A stretch of DNA of 24,860 nucleotides from an uncultured Coprococcus sp. (GCA_900557435.1 USSH01000003.1:1-24860), one strand, 5' to 3'. Shown: positions 1 to 8,438, counted from the stretch's first letter. Notes: generated by a model not told the origin, from the letters alone. A program made the numbers and translations.

Positions 1-9
1 TTTAGAACA

Positions 10-32
10 AACCACCGGCTTAGTCGGTGGTT
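10..32. mobile_element. Hairpin resembling an IS200/IS605 element end
   Basis: A perfect 8-bp inverted repeat, AACCACCG (10-17) and CGGTGGTT (25-32), encloses a 7-nt loop. CCACCG/CGGTGG hairpins of this kind are common at the ends of IS200/IS605/TnpB elements in clostridia, so this may be the end of an element lying left of the window. No transposase or TnpB sequence is visible, so only the hairpin is observed and the mobile-element identity is inferred. Confidence 0.35.
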
Positions 33-33
33 A

Positions 34-94
34 AGATTGTAGACAAATGACCTCCATAAAGCATTGCTTTGTGGAGGTCATTTGTCTACAATCT
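34..94. repeat. Long palindrome: 29-bp arms, 3-nt loop
   Basis: Positions 34-62 pair with 66-94 around the loop ATT (63-65). The only imperfection is a T/G pair at 57/71, which would still pair as U-G in RNA. The outer 23 bp of each arm (34-56 and 72-94) are exactly complementary. The stem is not followed by a T-tract, so it is not a typical terminator. Its near-perfection suggests a recently formed or selected structure, such as a palindromic mobile unit (MITE-like), a transposon end, or a stable RNA hairpin. Confidence 0.75.
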
Positions 95-95
95 G

Positions 96-129
96 AAAGT
101 TTCTGCACTCAAGTGCAAAAACTTTTAAA
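96..129 (+). terminator. Hairpin, possible weak terminator
   Basis: AAAGTTT-C-TGCACT (96-109) pairs with AGTGCA-A-AAACTTT (112-125) around a CA loop with one C/A mismatch, and is followed by a short T/A-rich run. It could terminate a transcript entering from the left. The U-run is poor, so it may simply be the third hairpin of the repeat cluster. I see no gene between here and the promoter near 201. Confidence 0.35.
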
Positions 130-200
130 AATCGACATTTTTTGCATTTGAAATACAAAAGGTTTTATGTCCAAATGGATTACCCGTGTCTGTTTTGGTA

Positions 201-229
201 TGGATATGAACGTTACTCCGTGATATTAT
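201..229 (+). promoter_or_regulatory. Promoter of the AraC regulator
   Basis: A -35-like TGGATA (201-206, 4/6) lies 17 bp before TATTAT (224-229), which is extended by TG at 221-222. Transcription should start near 236, inside or next to the palindrome at 238-253. The prediction rests on motif match only. Confidence 0.5.
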
Positions 230-237
230 ACGAAAAG

Positions 238-253
238 GTTAGTTAGAACTAAC
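238..253. promoter_or_regulatory. Palindromic operator at the start of the transporter locus
   Basis: GTTAGTT and AACTAAC form a perfect 7-bp inverted repeat separated by AG. It lies between the predicted -10 box and the ribosome binding site AAAGGAGA (256-263), an ideal place for a repressor. The GTTAG...CTAAC half-sites recall DtxR/IdeR-type iron boxes, but the spacing is not the canonical one, so iron control is only a suggestion. AraC autoregulation is the main alternative. Confidence 0.5.
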
Positions 254-272
254 GCAAAGGAGACTATATATA

Positions 273-1250
273 GTGAAAGTAAACGATATTGCACAGCTTG
301 GAAGCAACGTGAAGACCATAGTGAGGAATGAGAACTGCTCAGTGCTCATGCTGTCTGATGCCACGGGTGAGGGTGTCATGACGGTATATCAGGTCATGCC
401 CGGAGTGATGATCTGTTTCTCAGACATGCATATGGAGAAATGTGCTTCAGAGTTCGAGCTTAGAAATGACAGAAAAGTATTCTGTATGGATCACTGCCGT
501 GAGGGCAGGATAGAGATGGAAGTTCTGCCCGGGGTGTTCAGCATCATGCAGGAAAATGAGCTGAGACTGGACAACAGGGAGAACCACAAGGGAACCTCGT
601 ATTATCCCCTCAGACATTATCACGGTGTGAGCGTGTTCATGGATGTGGATGAGACACAGCATACGTTAGATGAGATGTTTCATGGATTTTCTGTGGATAT
701 TGCGGAACTCCGTCAGCGCTACTGCAGTCAGGATAAGCCGTATGTCATAAGGAATGACGAGGGGCTTGCCAGCATCATATCAAGCCTTTATCAGAGAAAT
801 CTTACAAGGCCGGAGATCGCCGGGTCCAGAGAGTATTATCAGATGAAGGTGGTTGAGATGCTGCTTTATCTTGAGGTTATGACGGCGGAGAGCAGCAGGG
901 AGATAAAGCCGTATTACTACAAGACGCAGATGGAGAAGATCAAGGCGGTACATGAGAAGATAACCGGGGACCTTGAAAGCAGGTTCACCATAGAGGAGTT
1001 GTCGGCAATGTATGAGATGCCCGCTACCACCATGAAGAAGTGCTTCAGAGAGGTGTATGGAGATTCCATTTACTCATATCAGAAGAGGTACAGGATAAAT
1101 GTTGCGGCGAGCATGCTGATACAGGATGAGAGCATAGAGATCCAGAAGGTTGCTGCCGCAGTTGGGTATGAGAATCCTGGCAAATTCTCCACGGCATTTC
1201 GAAGCATTATGGGAGTATCTCCAGCGGAGTACAGGATAAAAAAGCAATAG
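273..1250 (+). CDS. AraC-family transcriptional regulator
   Basis: The 325-residue product probably controls the ABC/ECF transporter operon directly downstream. The C-terminal part (about residues 230-325) is a double helix-turn-helix AraC/XylS domain: the first helix-turn-helix has EELSAMYEMPATTMKKCFRE and the second has VAAAVGYENPGKFSTAFR followed by GVSPAEYR. The N-terminal 220 residues look like a ligand-sensing domain but carry no motif I can name. The start is GTG at 273, chosen because AAAGGAGA ends 9 nt upstream and no better start follows. The next gene begins 19 nt after the stop, so they are probably co-transcribed. AraC regulators beside YbtPQ-like transporters often act as ligand-dependent activators; the ligand here is unknown. 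Confidence 0.9.
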   Translation: MKVNDIAQLGSNVKTIVRNENCSVLMLSDATGEGVMTVYQVMPGVMICFSDMHMEKCASEFELRNDRKVFCMDHCREGRIEMEVLPGVFSIMQENELRLDNRENHKGTSYYPLRHYHGVSVFMDVDETQHTLDEMFHGFSVDIAELRQRYCSQDKPYVIRNDEGLASIISSLYQRNLTRPEIAGSREYYQMKVVEMLLYLEVMTAESSREIKPYYYKTQMEKIKAVHEKITGDLESRFTIEELSAMYEMPATTMKKCFREVYGDSIYSYQKRYRINVAASMLIQDESIEIQKVAAAVGYENPGKFSTAFRSIMGVSPAEYRIKKQ

Positions 1251-1269
1251 GAAAGATGGTGAAAATGAT

Positions 1270-3069
1270 ATGGCAGAACAGAAAAAAGAAAACTGGCTGA
1301 AGACACTCATCAGCTATACGGACGGCAGTGGCCGGAGAATGATAATCTCCATCGTGCTGTCCATCATCAGTGTTGTGGGTGGCCTTGTTCCATATTATTG
1401 CATATACAGGGGTGCAGACCTGTACATAAGAAATATGGACAATGTTCCAACTGTGGATATTGTCAGATGGTGTCTCCTGGCACTGTTGTTTTATGTGGTG
1501 AAGATAGTCTGTTTCTCAGCGTCTACGTGGACGTCTCATATAGCGGCGTACCACATTCTTGAGGGATTGAGACTGAGGCTGACCGACAGATTTCTTCACG
1601 CGCCACTCGGCGATGTGGAGGGCCACAGCATAGGTGAGATCAAGAGCATCATGGTTGAGAAGATCGAGGGTATGGAACCTCCTCTGGCGCACATGATCCC
1701 GGAGGGAAGCGGACATCTGCTCCTTCCGATCATAAGCATTGCGGCTCTGTTTGTCATTGACTGGCGTATTGCTCTGGCATCACTGGTCACAGTTCCGCTT
1801 TCCATGGTGTTCATGATACTTACCATGGTGATAAGCGGCAAGAGCTTCGCCCAGTATGACAAGTCAAATGCGTACATGAACAGCACAATAGTTGAGTACA
1901 TAGAGGGTATAGAGGTCATCAAAGCATTTGGAAGAGCTGGAACTTCGTATGAAAAGTATGCAAAGGCAATTCTGGACTACAAGAAATTCGTAGTAAAATG
2001 GCTGTCGTCCACATGGTTTACGATGAAGATGACATTTGCACTGTTCCCATCAACACTTCTAGGAACACTCCCGGTCGGATTGTATCTGACCATCCACGGA
2101 CAGATCACAGTATCACAGCTTCTGCTGGCGGTCATGCTGTCTATGTCAATGGTGACGTCATTTGCCAAGATAGAGGTGTTCATAGAGGGCATAAGGGAGA
2201 TGAAGTACAACATCGAGAGCGTTCAGGGGCTGCTCAATATGAGAGAGCTGTCTGAGCCAAAGCAGAATGCAGTTGTAAATGGCTCAGATATCAGATTGTC
2301 AAATGTCCACTTCTCATATACAGGTGACGAGAAGGACGCGGTGCTTCACGGCATAGATCTCGACATGCCTGCCGGAAGCTATACAGCACTTGTTGGCCCT
2401 AGCGGTGGAGGCAAGTCAACGGTTGCCAAACTTATATCGAGATTCTGGGATGTCACGGATGGAGAGATAACCATAGGCGGTGTAAATGTAAAGGATATGC
2501 CGCTGGAACAGTTATCCGGCATGGTGAGCTTTGTCACACAGGACAATTTCCTGTTCAGATGTTCCATCCTGGAGAATATACGGCTTGGAAATCCGTCTGC
2601 CACAGATGAGCAGGTGAAGGAGGCAGCGAGAAAGGCGTGCTGTGAGGAATTCATAGATAAGCTGCCGATGGGGTATGACACACCAGCCGGTGAGGCGGGC
2701 AAACGCCTGTCGGGCGGAGAGAAACAGAGAATAGCCATCGCCAGGATCATGCTAAAGAATGCGCCTATAGTCATTCTCGATGAGGCAACGGCATTTACCG
2801 ATCCGGAAAATGAGGACAAGCTGCAGCGGAGCATAGAGGCACTCACGAAGGACAAGACACTGCTTGTCATTGCACACAGATTGTCTACTATAGCGGACGC
2901 TGATCAGATCGTGGTTCTCAAAAACGGACACATAGAGGCGAAGGGAAAGCAGGAAGAACTGCTTGAGAACTGTCCTCTCTACGCGAGAATGTGGCAGGCT
3001 CATGTGGGTGCAAGACACTGGGCTGTCGGCGGTCAGAAAGGAGGCGAGACGGTATGTTCGGAACAGTAA
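1270..3069 (+). CDS. ABC transporter ATP-binding/permease half-transporter (subunit 1)
   Basis: This 599-residue protein has an exporter-type transmembrane domain (about residues 20-310) fused to a nucleotide-binding domain. Visible motifs are Walker A GPSGGGKST (376-384), Q-loop Gln424, signature LSGGEKQ (480-486), Walker B VILDEAT (501-507) and the H-loop in AHRLST (His536). The next gene encodes a homologous half-transporter, so the two probably form a heterodimer. Exporter-fold pairs beside AraC regulators include YbtPQ and IrtAB, which import iron-siderophores despite their exporter fold. The cargo cannot be read from the sequence: multidrug or peptide export is the alternative to iron or other metallophore uptake. 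The gene overlaps its successor by 16 nt, which suggests translational coupling. Confidence 0.9.
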   Translation: MAEQKKENWLKTLISYTDGSGRRMIISIVLSIISVVGGLVPYYCIYRGADLYIRNMDNVPTVDIVRWCLLALLFYVVKIVCFSASTWTSHIAAYHILEGLRLRLTDRFLHAPLGDVEGHSIGEIKSIMVEKIEGMEPPLAHMIPEGSGHLLLPIISIAALFVIDWRIALASLVTVPLSMVFMILTMVISGKSFAQYDKSNAYMNSTIVEYIEGIEVIKAFGRAGTSYEKYAKAILDYKKFVVKWLSSTWFTMKMTFALFPSTLLGTLPVGLYLTIHGQITVSQLLLAVMLSMSMVTSFAKIEVFIEGIREMKYNIESVQGLLNMRELSEPKQNAVVNGSDIRLSNVHFSYTGDEKDAVLHGIDLDMPAGSYTALVGPSGGGKSTVAKLISRFWDVTDGEITIGGVNVKDMPLEQLSGMVSFVTQDNFLFRCSILENIRLGNPSATDEQVKEAARKACCEEFIDKLPMGYDTPAGEAGKRLSGGEKQRIAIARIMLKNAPIVILDEATAFTDPENEDKLQRSIEALTKDKTLLVIAHRLSTIADADQIVVLKNGHIEAKGKQEELLENCPLYARMWQAHVGARHWAVGGQKGGETVCSEQ

Positions 3070-4811
3070 AGAGGATCATAAACTGGTGCGGTACGTTCAA
3101 AAAGAACCTGTATATAGGATTTGTGTTCTCGTTCTTCTCGGGCTGGTTTGCTGCCATGCCAGTGATATGGGCTGCATACATAATAGGAAAGATCGTGGAA
3201 AAAAGCGGTTCAAATGAGACTATAAGCACCGCGTGGGTTGGCAGGAGCATAGGAATACTGCTCGTGTTCATCTTCCTGAGATTTCTGTTTGACTACCTGA
3301 GAGCCAGATTTCAGGAGGCGATAAGCTATGAGCTGATAGCCAGGGACAGACTGGCTGTTGGAGATGCCATGAAGAGAGTGTCCCTTGGATATTTTCAGAA
3401 TATGAATACAAGTACGATACTCAACTCTATAACCACAGGACTTCACACTCTGGAGGGAATGGGAATCCGTATGATAGACAATTTTGTGGGTGGTTATCTG
3501 AACTTTGTCTGTATACTTCTGTGGCTGACATATATCAACTGGAGAGCGGGAGCTATCTCAGTGGCAGGCGCCGCTGTGTCATTTGTATTCCTTCTCGTCA
3601 TATCCAGGTACAGTACAAAGAATGCACCGGTGCTTGCGGAGGCAAATAAGGATCTGACCGGAGCAACGCTGGAATATGCCAGAGGACTTGCGGTTGTCAA
3701 ATCGTTTGGCAGGGCCGGGGCTTCCATGGATGCCATGAGAAAGGCGTGCAGGGATAGCCGAGATATAAATCTCAAGATCGAGTGGGGATATATTCCGTTC
3801 AATGCGCTGCATCTGCTTGCATTGAAGACAGCAAGTGTATGTATTGCCATAAGTGCATTTTATCTTGGTGCATCAGGGCAGATCGGTTTTACAGAGGTAA
3901 TTCTTATGGTGCTTCTGTCGTTCCACGTATTTGGATCGCTGGAGCCAATATCGGACAGCGCCCATGTGCTTGCGATCATAGACGATGCATTTGACCATCT
4001 GGATGCGCTGACTGGGGAGTCGTTTATAGACTCTGACGGAAAGGACATAGATATACACAGCTATGACATAGAATTCGACCATGTGGACTTCTCGTATGGA
4101 GAGGGCGCTGACCGTAGACAGGTACTGCACGATGTGAGTTTTAAGATACCTCAGAATACGGTGACAGCCATAGTCGGACCGTCGGGAAGCGGCAAATCCA
4201 CCATCTGTAATCTGATAGCCAGATTCTATGATGCGGACGACGGAAGTGTGAAGGTCGGCGGACACGACGTGAAGGAGTTCACATGTGACAGCCTGCTGTC
4301 AAATATGTCCATGGTATTCCAGAATGTATATCTGTTCAATGACACGATAAGAAATAACATCTGTTTTGGAAAGCCAGATGCCACAGAGGATGAGATGATC
4401 GCTGCGGCGAAGAAGGCGTGCTGTCATGACTTCATCATGGCGCTGCCGGACGGATACGACACTGTGATCGGCGAGGGTGGCGGCAGCCTGTCCGGAGGAG
4501 AAAAACAGAGAATATCAATTGCCAGAGCGATACTCAAGGATGCTCCGATCATCATACTGGACGAGGCGACGGCCAGCGTTGATCCAGAAAATGAGCATCT
4601 GATACAGGCGGCCATATCTGAGCTGACAAAGGGTAAAACGATAGTGACGATAGCACATCGACTTGCGACCATAGAGCAGGCAGATCAGATACTTGTGGTG
4701 GATGACGGACAGATAGTCCAGAGGGGAACCCACAGTGAGCTGGCAAATGTGCCGGGAAGGTACAAAGACTTTGTAGACATAAGAAGGAGATCAGAAGGAT
4801 GGAGGATATAA
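3054..4811 (+). CDS. ABC transporter ATP-binding/permease half-transporter (subunit 2)
   Basis: This is the partner of the preceding half-transporter (585 residues). The transmembrane domain spans about residues 15-310. The ATPase has Walker A GPSGSGKST (375-383), Gln423, signature LSGGEKQ (479-485), Walker B IIILDEAT (499-506) and His535. Both ATP sites of the pair therefore look catalytically complete, unlike many heterodimers with one degenerate site. The reading frame stays open further upstream to 2991, but ATG 3054 is preferred: it has AAAGGAGG at 3037-3044, begins the conserved hydrophilic N-terminus (MFGTVKRIINW) and limits the overlap with subunit 1 to 16 nt. The stop TAA overlaps the next ATG (TAATG), so the operon continues. 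Confidence 0.9.
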   Translation: MFGTVKRIINWCGTFKKNLYIGFVFSFFSGWFAAMPVIWAAYIIGKIVEKSGSNETISTAWVGRSIGILLVFIFLRFLFDYLRARFQEAISYELIARDRLAVGDAMKRVSLGYFQNMNTSTILNSITTGLHTLEGMGIRMIDNFVGGYLNFVCILLWLTYINWRAGAISVAGAAVSFVFLLVISRYSTKNAPVLAEANKDLTGATLEYARGLAVVKSFGRAGASMDAMRKACRDSRDINLKIEWGYIPFNALHLLALKTASVCIAISAFYLGASGQIGFTEVILMVLLSFHVFGSLEPISDSAHVLAIIDDAFDHLDALTGESFIDSDGKDIDIHSYDIEFDHVDFSYGEGADRRQVLHDVSFKIPQNTVTAIVGPSGSGKSTICNLIARFYDADDGSVKVGGHDVKEFTCDSLLSNMSMVFQNVYLFNDTIRNNICFGKPDATEDEMIAAAKKACCHDFIMALPDGYDTVIGEGGGSLSGGEKQRISIARAILKDAPIIILDEATASVDPENEHLIQAAISELTKGKTIVTIAHRLATIEQADQILVVDDGQIVQRGTHSELANVPGRYKDFVDIRRRSEGWRI

Positions 4812-5407
4812 TGGAAAACACTAAAAAACTCTCAGGCAGGGACCTCATTACTATAGGTATTTTCTCTGCTATATATTTTGTGCTTAATCTTGCGGCTATG
4901 ATAACTGGATTTGTTCCGGTGCTGTGGCTGCTGCTTCCGGGAGTTGCCGGAAGCGTGACCGGAATACCGTTTATGCTGATGGAGTCAAAGGTGAGGAAGC
5001 CGGGCGCCATACTTATCATGGGTGCGATCACGGCACTGCTTTACTTTGTTACAGGACAGTTTACCGTGCTGCTGCTCATCACATTTGCTGTGGCATGTAT
5101 ACTGTCAGAGGTATACAGAGCGGTGACGAAGTATGACAACAGCTTCGTACATATGACGATATCATTTGTCATATTCTGCTACGGAATGCTCGGTTCACCA
5201 CTGGCGATCTGGGTATACAGAGACAGTTTCCTTGATCAGATCAGACAGAACGGAATGTCAGCTGAGTATGTTGACTCATTGTCGGGGCTTATCTCGGCAC
5301 CAATGCTCATTGCACTTTGTATATCTCCGATCATAGGAGGAATTATCGGTGCGGTCATAGCAAAGGGACTGTTCCGCAAGCATTTCAAGAAGGCAGGAAT
5401 AATATGA
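4811..5407 (+). CDS. MptD/TIGR02185-family ECF transporter S component
   Basis: This small integral membrane protein (198 residues) is predicted to bind the substrate in an energy-coupling-factor transporter. It is almost entirely hydrophobic, with five or six membrane segments (for example near residues 11-32, 60-85, 105-130 and 160-188). It matches the Trep_Strep/MptD family in its N-terminus (LSGRDLITIGIFSAIYFVLN) and the central PGVAGSVTGIPFMLM stretch. The ATG at 4811 overlaps the previous stop as TAATG and has GGAGG at 4801-4805. An in-frame ATG at 4799 with AAGGAG at 4784-4789 is an alternative start adding four residues. T and A components follow immediately. The substrates of this family are not established, and the locus context hints at a metallophore or cofactor. 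Confidence 0.85.
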   Translation: MENTKKLSGRDLITIGIFSAIYFVLNLAAMITGFVPVLWLLLPGVAGSVTGIPFMLMESKVRKPGAILIMGAITALLYFVTGQFTVLLLITFAVACILSEVYRAVTKYDNSFVHMTISFVIFCYGMLGSPLAIWVYRDSFLDQIRQNGMSAEYVDSLSGLISAPMLIALCISPIIGGIIGAVIAKGLFRKHFKKAGII

Positions 5408-6084
5408 TGAAAAGCAGAGCATTGATAAAAAATCTGGATCCCAGAGCCGGACTGTGGCTGCTGGTGGCGGCAAATATCGGAATGTTCTGCGAGAAGAGTA
5501 CAGAGCAGGGGAGCATGCTTTCGGGCATGTTTCTCCTGCTTCTGCTGCTATACGGACAATACATGGCGGCGGTTAAGGGGGCAGTCCTTCTGGTATCATT
5601 CAGACTGCTTCTGAGATTTGTATTTCCGCTGTGTCCTGCGTGGGTAAATATGGTATTCCCAGTCATCATAAATTATACAGTCCGTATGATGCCGTGTATT
5701 CTGGCAGGCCTGCTCATAATCAGAACGTCGTCCATGCAGGAGATGATAGCGGCAATGAGGAAAATGCATCTCCCACAGGGGTTCATCATAGCAATGTCCA
5801 CCACGTTCAGATATTTCCCTGCCATCCGTGAAGAATTCGTACATATAAGGGCGGCGATGAAGCTGCAGAACATACCATTTGCCAGCAGGCTTGAGTGTAC
5901 AGTAGTGCCGCTCATGATGTCGGCTGTAAACACATCAGATGAGATAGCAGCAGCTGCGGTGGCAAGAGGCATAGAAAATCCATGTCCAAAGAGCAGTGCA
6001 GTTCAGATCCGTATGAGCGGTATTGACTGGGGGCTCATGGCTCTGGTGATGGCGTGGGTTGCCATAGTGTTGGTGAAAATGTGA
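5404..6084 (+). CDS. ECF transporter T component (CbiQ/EcfT family)
   Basis: This 226-residue membrane protein is expected to couple the S component to the ATPases. It has several hydrophobic segments plus the two short coupling motifs of EcfT proteins: IRAAMKLQNI (about 148-157) and VARGIE (about 186-191, the Ala-Arg-Gly signature). The frame is open upstream to 5317, but ATG 5404 overlaps the previous TGA (ATGA) and begins the typical N-terminus ending in LDPRAGLWLL; ATG 5407 is an equally possible start. It lies 11 nt before the ATPase gene, giving the canonical S-T-A order with a dedicated, not shared, energy-coupling module. Confidence 0.88.
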   Translation: MMKSRALIKNLDPRAGLWLLVAANIGMFCEKSTEQGSMLSGMFLLLLLLYGQYMAAVKGAVLLVSFRLLLRFVFPLCPAWVNMVFPVIINYTVRMMPCILAGLLIIRTSSMQEMIAAMRKMHLPQGFIIAMSTTFRYFPAIREEFVHIRAAMKLQNIPFASRLECTVVPLMMSAVNTSDEIAAAAVARGIENPCPKSSAVQIRMSGIDWGLMALVMAWVAIVLVKM

Positions 6085-6095
6085 GGTGAGTAGTT

Positions 6096-7559
6096 ATGAT
6101 AAAACTTGAGAATGTGAACGTTCGTATACAGGAGCAGGATATCCTGACGGATATCAATCTGAATATAGACGATGGGGAGTTTGTTCTGATCTGCGGCGAC
6201 AGCGGATGCGGCAAAACCACCATGACAAAACTCATAAATGGCCTGATCCCTCACTTTGTGAAGGACGTGGAGGTGTCGGGAAGTGTGACGGTGTCCGGGA
6301 AAAATGTCGCCAGTACGGAAATGTACGAGATGGCGGAGATCGTGGGTTCGGTGTTCCAGAATCCAAAGACACAGTTCTTCCACACCAACTCCAGTGCTGA
6401 GATGGCATTTGGACTGGAGAACAGAGGTGATGATCCAGAGACAATAAGAAAGCGTGTGGCAGAGACTGTCAGGGAACTCGATATAGAAAAACTGGCAGAC
6501 AGAAATGTATTTGCCATGTCGGGAGGAGAAAAGCAGCTTCTGGCATTTGCGTCTGTATATGCAATGGATCCAGAGGTGTATGTGCTCGACGAACCATCGG
6601 CAAATCTGGACGCCGTTGGCATAGAGAAGCTTTGCAGGAGACTTGAGGTGATAAAACGGGAAGGCCATACTGTGATCGTTGCAGAGCACAGACTTGCATG
6701 GCTCATGCCTCTGGCGGACCGCGTTTTGTACATGCGGGCTGGTAGGATAGAGAGAGAGTTCTCCAGAGATGAATTTATGCAATTGTCAGATGACAAGAGG
6801 ATATCCCTGGGACTTCGGAGCATACAGATGGAGAATATCGAGATACCTGAACTTTTAAATGAGAGCAGAAAAGCTGATGATGTAAAAGCGAAATCTATAG
6901 ATAGTGATACAAGCGAAAAGCGAAATGTGCAAGTATATGGCAGCTTTTGTAATTCAGATTTAGTTGTGAGGAATCTTTCATGCTATAGAAAAAAGAAAGA
7001 GATATTTGCCGGGATATCATTTGCCGCAAATGCCGGGGATATCATAGGTATAGTAGGAAGAAATGGTGCGGGAAAGTCCACTTTCTGCAATGTGCTGTGC
7101 GGTCTGCTCCCAGAAAAATCCGGAGAGATAATATACGAGGGCAGAAAACTTGGGAAGAGGGCGAGAACAAAACTGTTTGGCATGGTTATGCAGGATGTAA
7201 ATCATCAGTTGTTTTCGGACAGCGTGAAGAACGAATGTCTGCTGGCCGATGAGGATGCAACAGATGAGCAGATAAGTGAGCTGCTGGGTGGATTTGACCT
7301 TGCGGAATTTGCTGAAAATCACCCTATGACATTGTCAGGCGGTCAGAGGCAGAGGCTTGCGGTGTGTCAGGCGGTCATGGGCGGAAAGAGACTCCTTATA
7401 TTTGATGAGCCAACCAGCGGCCTTGACTACCGCCACATGTGCCAGGTGGGAGAATTGCTCAGGAAACTGGCGGCAGATGGATATATCATACTTGTGGTCA
7501 CCCATGATTATGAGTTTCTGAACAAAACCTGTGATGGTTATATACGCATAGATCGTTAG
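6096..7559 (+). CDS. ECF transporter double ATPase (two fused CbiO/EcfA-type domains)
   Basis: One 487-residue protein carries both ATPase domains of the ECF complex. Domain 1 (about 1-235) has Walker A GDSGCGKTT (34-42), Gln88 in the Q-loop, MSGGEKQ (141-147), VYVLDEP (161-167) and His198. Domain 2 (about 287-487) has GRNGAGKST (321-329), LSGGQRQ (413-419), Walker B LLIFDEP (433-439) and His470. The linker near residues 245-285 is hydrophilic and lower in complexity. Fused A1-A2 ATPases are usual for this S/T family. It starts at ATG 6096 with AGGTGAG a few nt upstream, and appears to end the operon: the stretch to 7609 has no clear terminator, only an AT-rich run. Confidence 0.92.
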   Translation: MIKLENVNVRIQEQDILTDINLNIDDGEFVLICGDSGCGKTTMTKLINGLIPHFVKDVEVSGSVTVSGKNVASTEMYEMAEIVGSVFQNPKTQFFHTNSSAEMAFGLENRGDDPETIRKRVAETVRELDIEKLADRNVFAMSGGEKQLLAFASVYAMDPEVYVLDEPSANLDAVGIEKLCRRLEVIKREGHTVIVAEHRLAWLMPLADRVLYMRAGRIEREFSRDEFMQLSDDKRISLGLRSIQMENIEIPELLNESRKADDVKAKSIDSDTSEKRNVQVYGSFCNSDLVVRNLSCYRKKKEIFAGISFAANAGDIIGIVGRNGAGKSTFCNVLCGLLPEKSGEIIYEGRKLGKRARTKLFGMVMQDVNHQLFSDSVKNECLLADEDATDEQISELLGGFDLAEFAENHPMTLSGGQRQRLAVCQAVMGGKRLLIFDEPTSGLDYRHMCQVGELLRKLAADGYIILVVTHDYEFLNKTCDGYIRIDR

Positions 7560-7609
7560 GAGATATGCCATAAAATATCCGAAAAATTTTAAAATAATAT
7601 ATTAAATAA

Positions 7610-7661
7610 TTGACAAATAAACGACCGTTTACTAATGTATTGGTAAACGGTCGTTTATTTG
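7610..7661. promoter_or_regulatory. TetR promoter with overlapping palindromic operator
   Basis: A consensus -35 TTGACA (7610-7615) is followed after 17 bp by a weak -10, TAATGT (7633-7638). A 19-bp inverted repeat, 7614-7632 against 7643-7661, covers the whole spacer and start region. Each arm contains a smaller palindrome (AAACGACCGTTT and AAACGGTCGTTT), so the site looks like two stacked operators, possibly for two repressor dimers. The position just before the TetR gene indicates autorepression. Confidence 0.75.
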
Positions 7662-7701
7662 AACGACGTTTTTAATATTGGTGTGAAAGGGTAGGAATCG
7701 T

Positions 7702-8352
7702 ATGGAAGATATAAAAGTCGTGAGAGATATGAAAAATGCTGATATGGGAAATACTGATACGAGAAATACGAAGGAAGAGATATTGATAACAGCACTTCAC
7801 AGGTTTGCCAGGGATGGTTATGAGGCGGTGTCGGTGAGCCAGATAGCGGGAGATCTTGGTATTACAAAGGGAGCTTTGTACCGACATTATAAGAATAAGC
7901 GGGATATATTTGATCATATCGTCGCGAGGATGGAGCAGGGCGACAGCGATCAGGCGAAAAGCCATGATATGCCGGAGGATGACAAAGAGAGCATGCCGGA
8001 GAAGTATGAGGAAGTATCTCTGGATGATTTTGTGCAGTACAGCAGATCTATGTTCGAGTATTGGACAGAGGATGACTTTGCCTCTTCTTTCAGAAAACTG
8101 CTTGTAATAGAACAGTTCCGCAGTGCGGAGATGCAGGCTCTGTATCAGCAGTATCTTGTGGCGGGACCTGTCGGTTATGTAAAGGACCTGTTCAAGAGCA
8201 TGGGAATCAAAGGCGCGAAGAAAAAAGCGGCACAGTTTTATGCGATCATGTTCCTGTACTATAGCCTTTATGATGGAGCGTCCGACAGGAAAAAGATAAA
8301 TAAACAGTTTGGCCAGGCAATAAGTGAATTTGCCAAAGCACTACAGGTTTGA
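7702..8352 (+). CDS. TetR/AcrR-family transcriptional regulator
   Basis: This 216-residue protein has an N-terminal TetR helix-turn-helix at about residues 43-66, with the characteristic VSQIAGDLGITKGALYRHYKNK, followed by an all-helical ligand/dimer domain. It starts at ATG 7702 behind a purine-rich ribosome binding site (GAAAGGGTAGGA). The first 22 residues before the helix-turn-helix are unusually long and polar (repeated Asp/Asn/Thr). It is transcribed from its own promoter and most likely represses itself through the palindrome upstream. Whether it also controls the transporter operon on its left or the acetyltransferase on its right cannot be decided here. Confidence 0.9.
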   Translation: MEDIKVVRDMKNADMGNTDTRNTKEEILITALHRFARDGYEAVSVSQIAGDLGITKGALYRHYKNKRDIFDHIVARMEQGDSDQAKSHDMPEDDKESMPEKYEEVSLDDFVQYSRSMFEYWTEDDFASSFRKLLVIEQFRSAEMQALYQQYLVAGPVGYVKDLFKSMGIKGAKKKAAQFYAIMFLYYSLYDGASDRKKINKQFGQAISEFAKALQV

Positions 8353-8383
8353 TTATAAATTTGAGTATATTAAGTAACTTACA

Positions 8384-8418
8384 GATCACCATAAGTAATT
8401 TTTCGTTGTTTGGTGATC
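8384..8418. promoter_or_regulatory. Inverted repeat upstream of the acetyltransferase
   Basis: GATCACCA (8384-8391) and TGGTGATC (8411-8418) are perfect complements with a 19-nt AT-rich loop, ending just before the AGAAGGAGG ribosome binding site. A smaller palindrome, TAAGT-A-ACTTA (8371-8381), lies just upstream. These could be operator sites or a leader hairpin. There is no T-run, so it is not a terminator for the TetR gene. Confidence 0.35.
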
Positions 8419-8438
8419 GGCAGAAGGAGGTAGATGGA

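Noticed and set aside
2991..3053. Longer N-terminus for the second half-transporter
   Set aside because: It would overlap subunit 1 by 79 nt and is Cys/Arg-rich without homology, whereas ATG 3054 has a consensus ribosome binding site.
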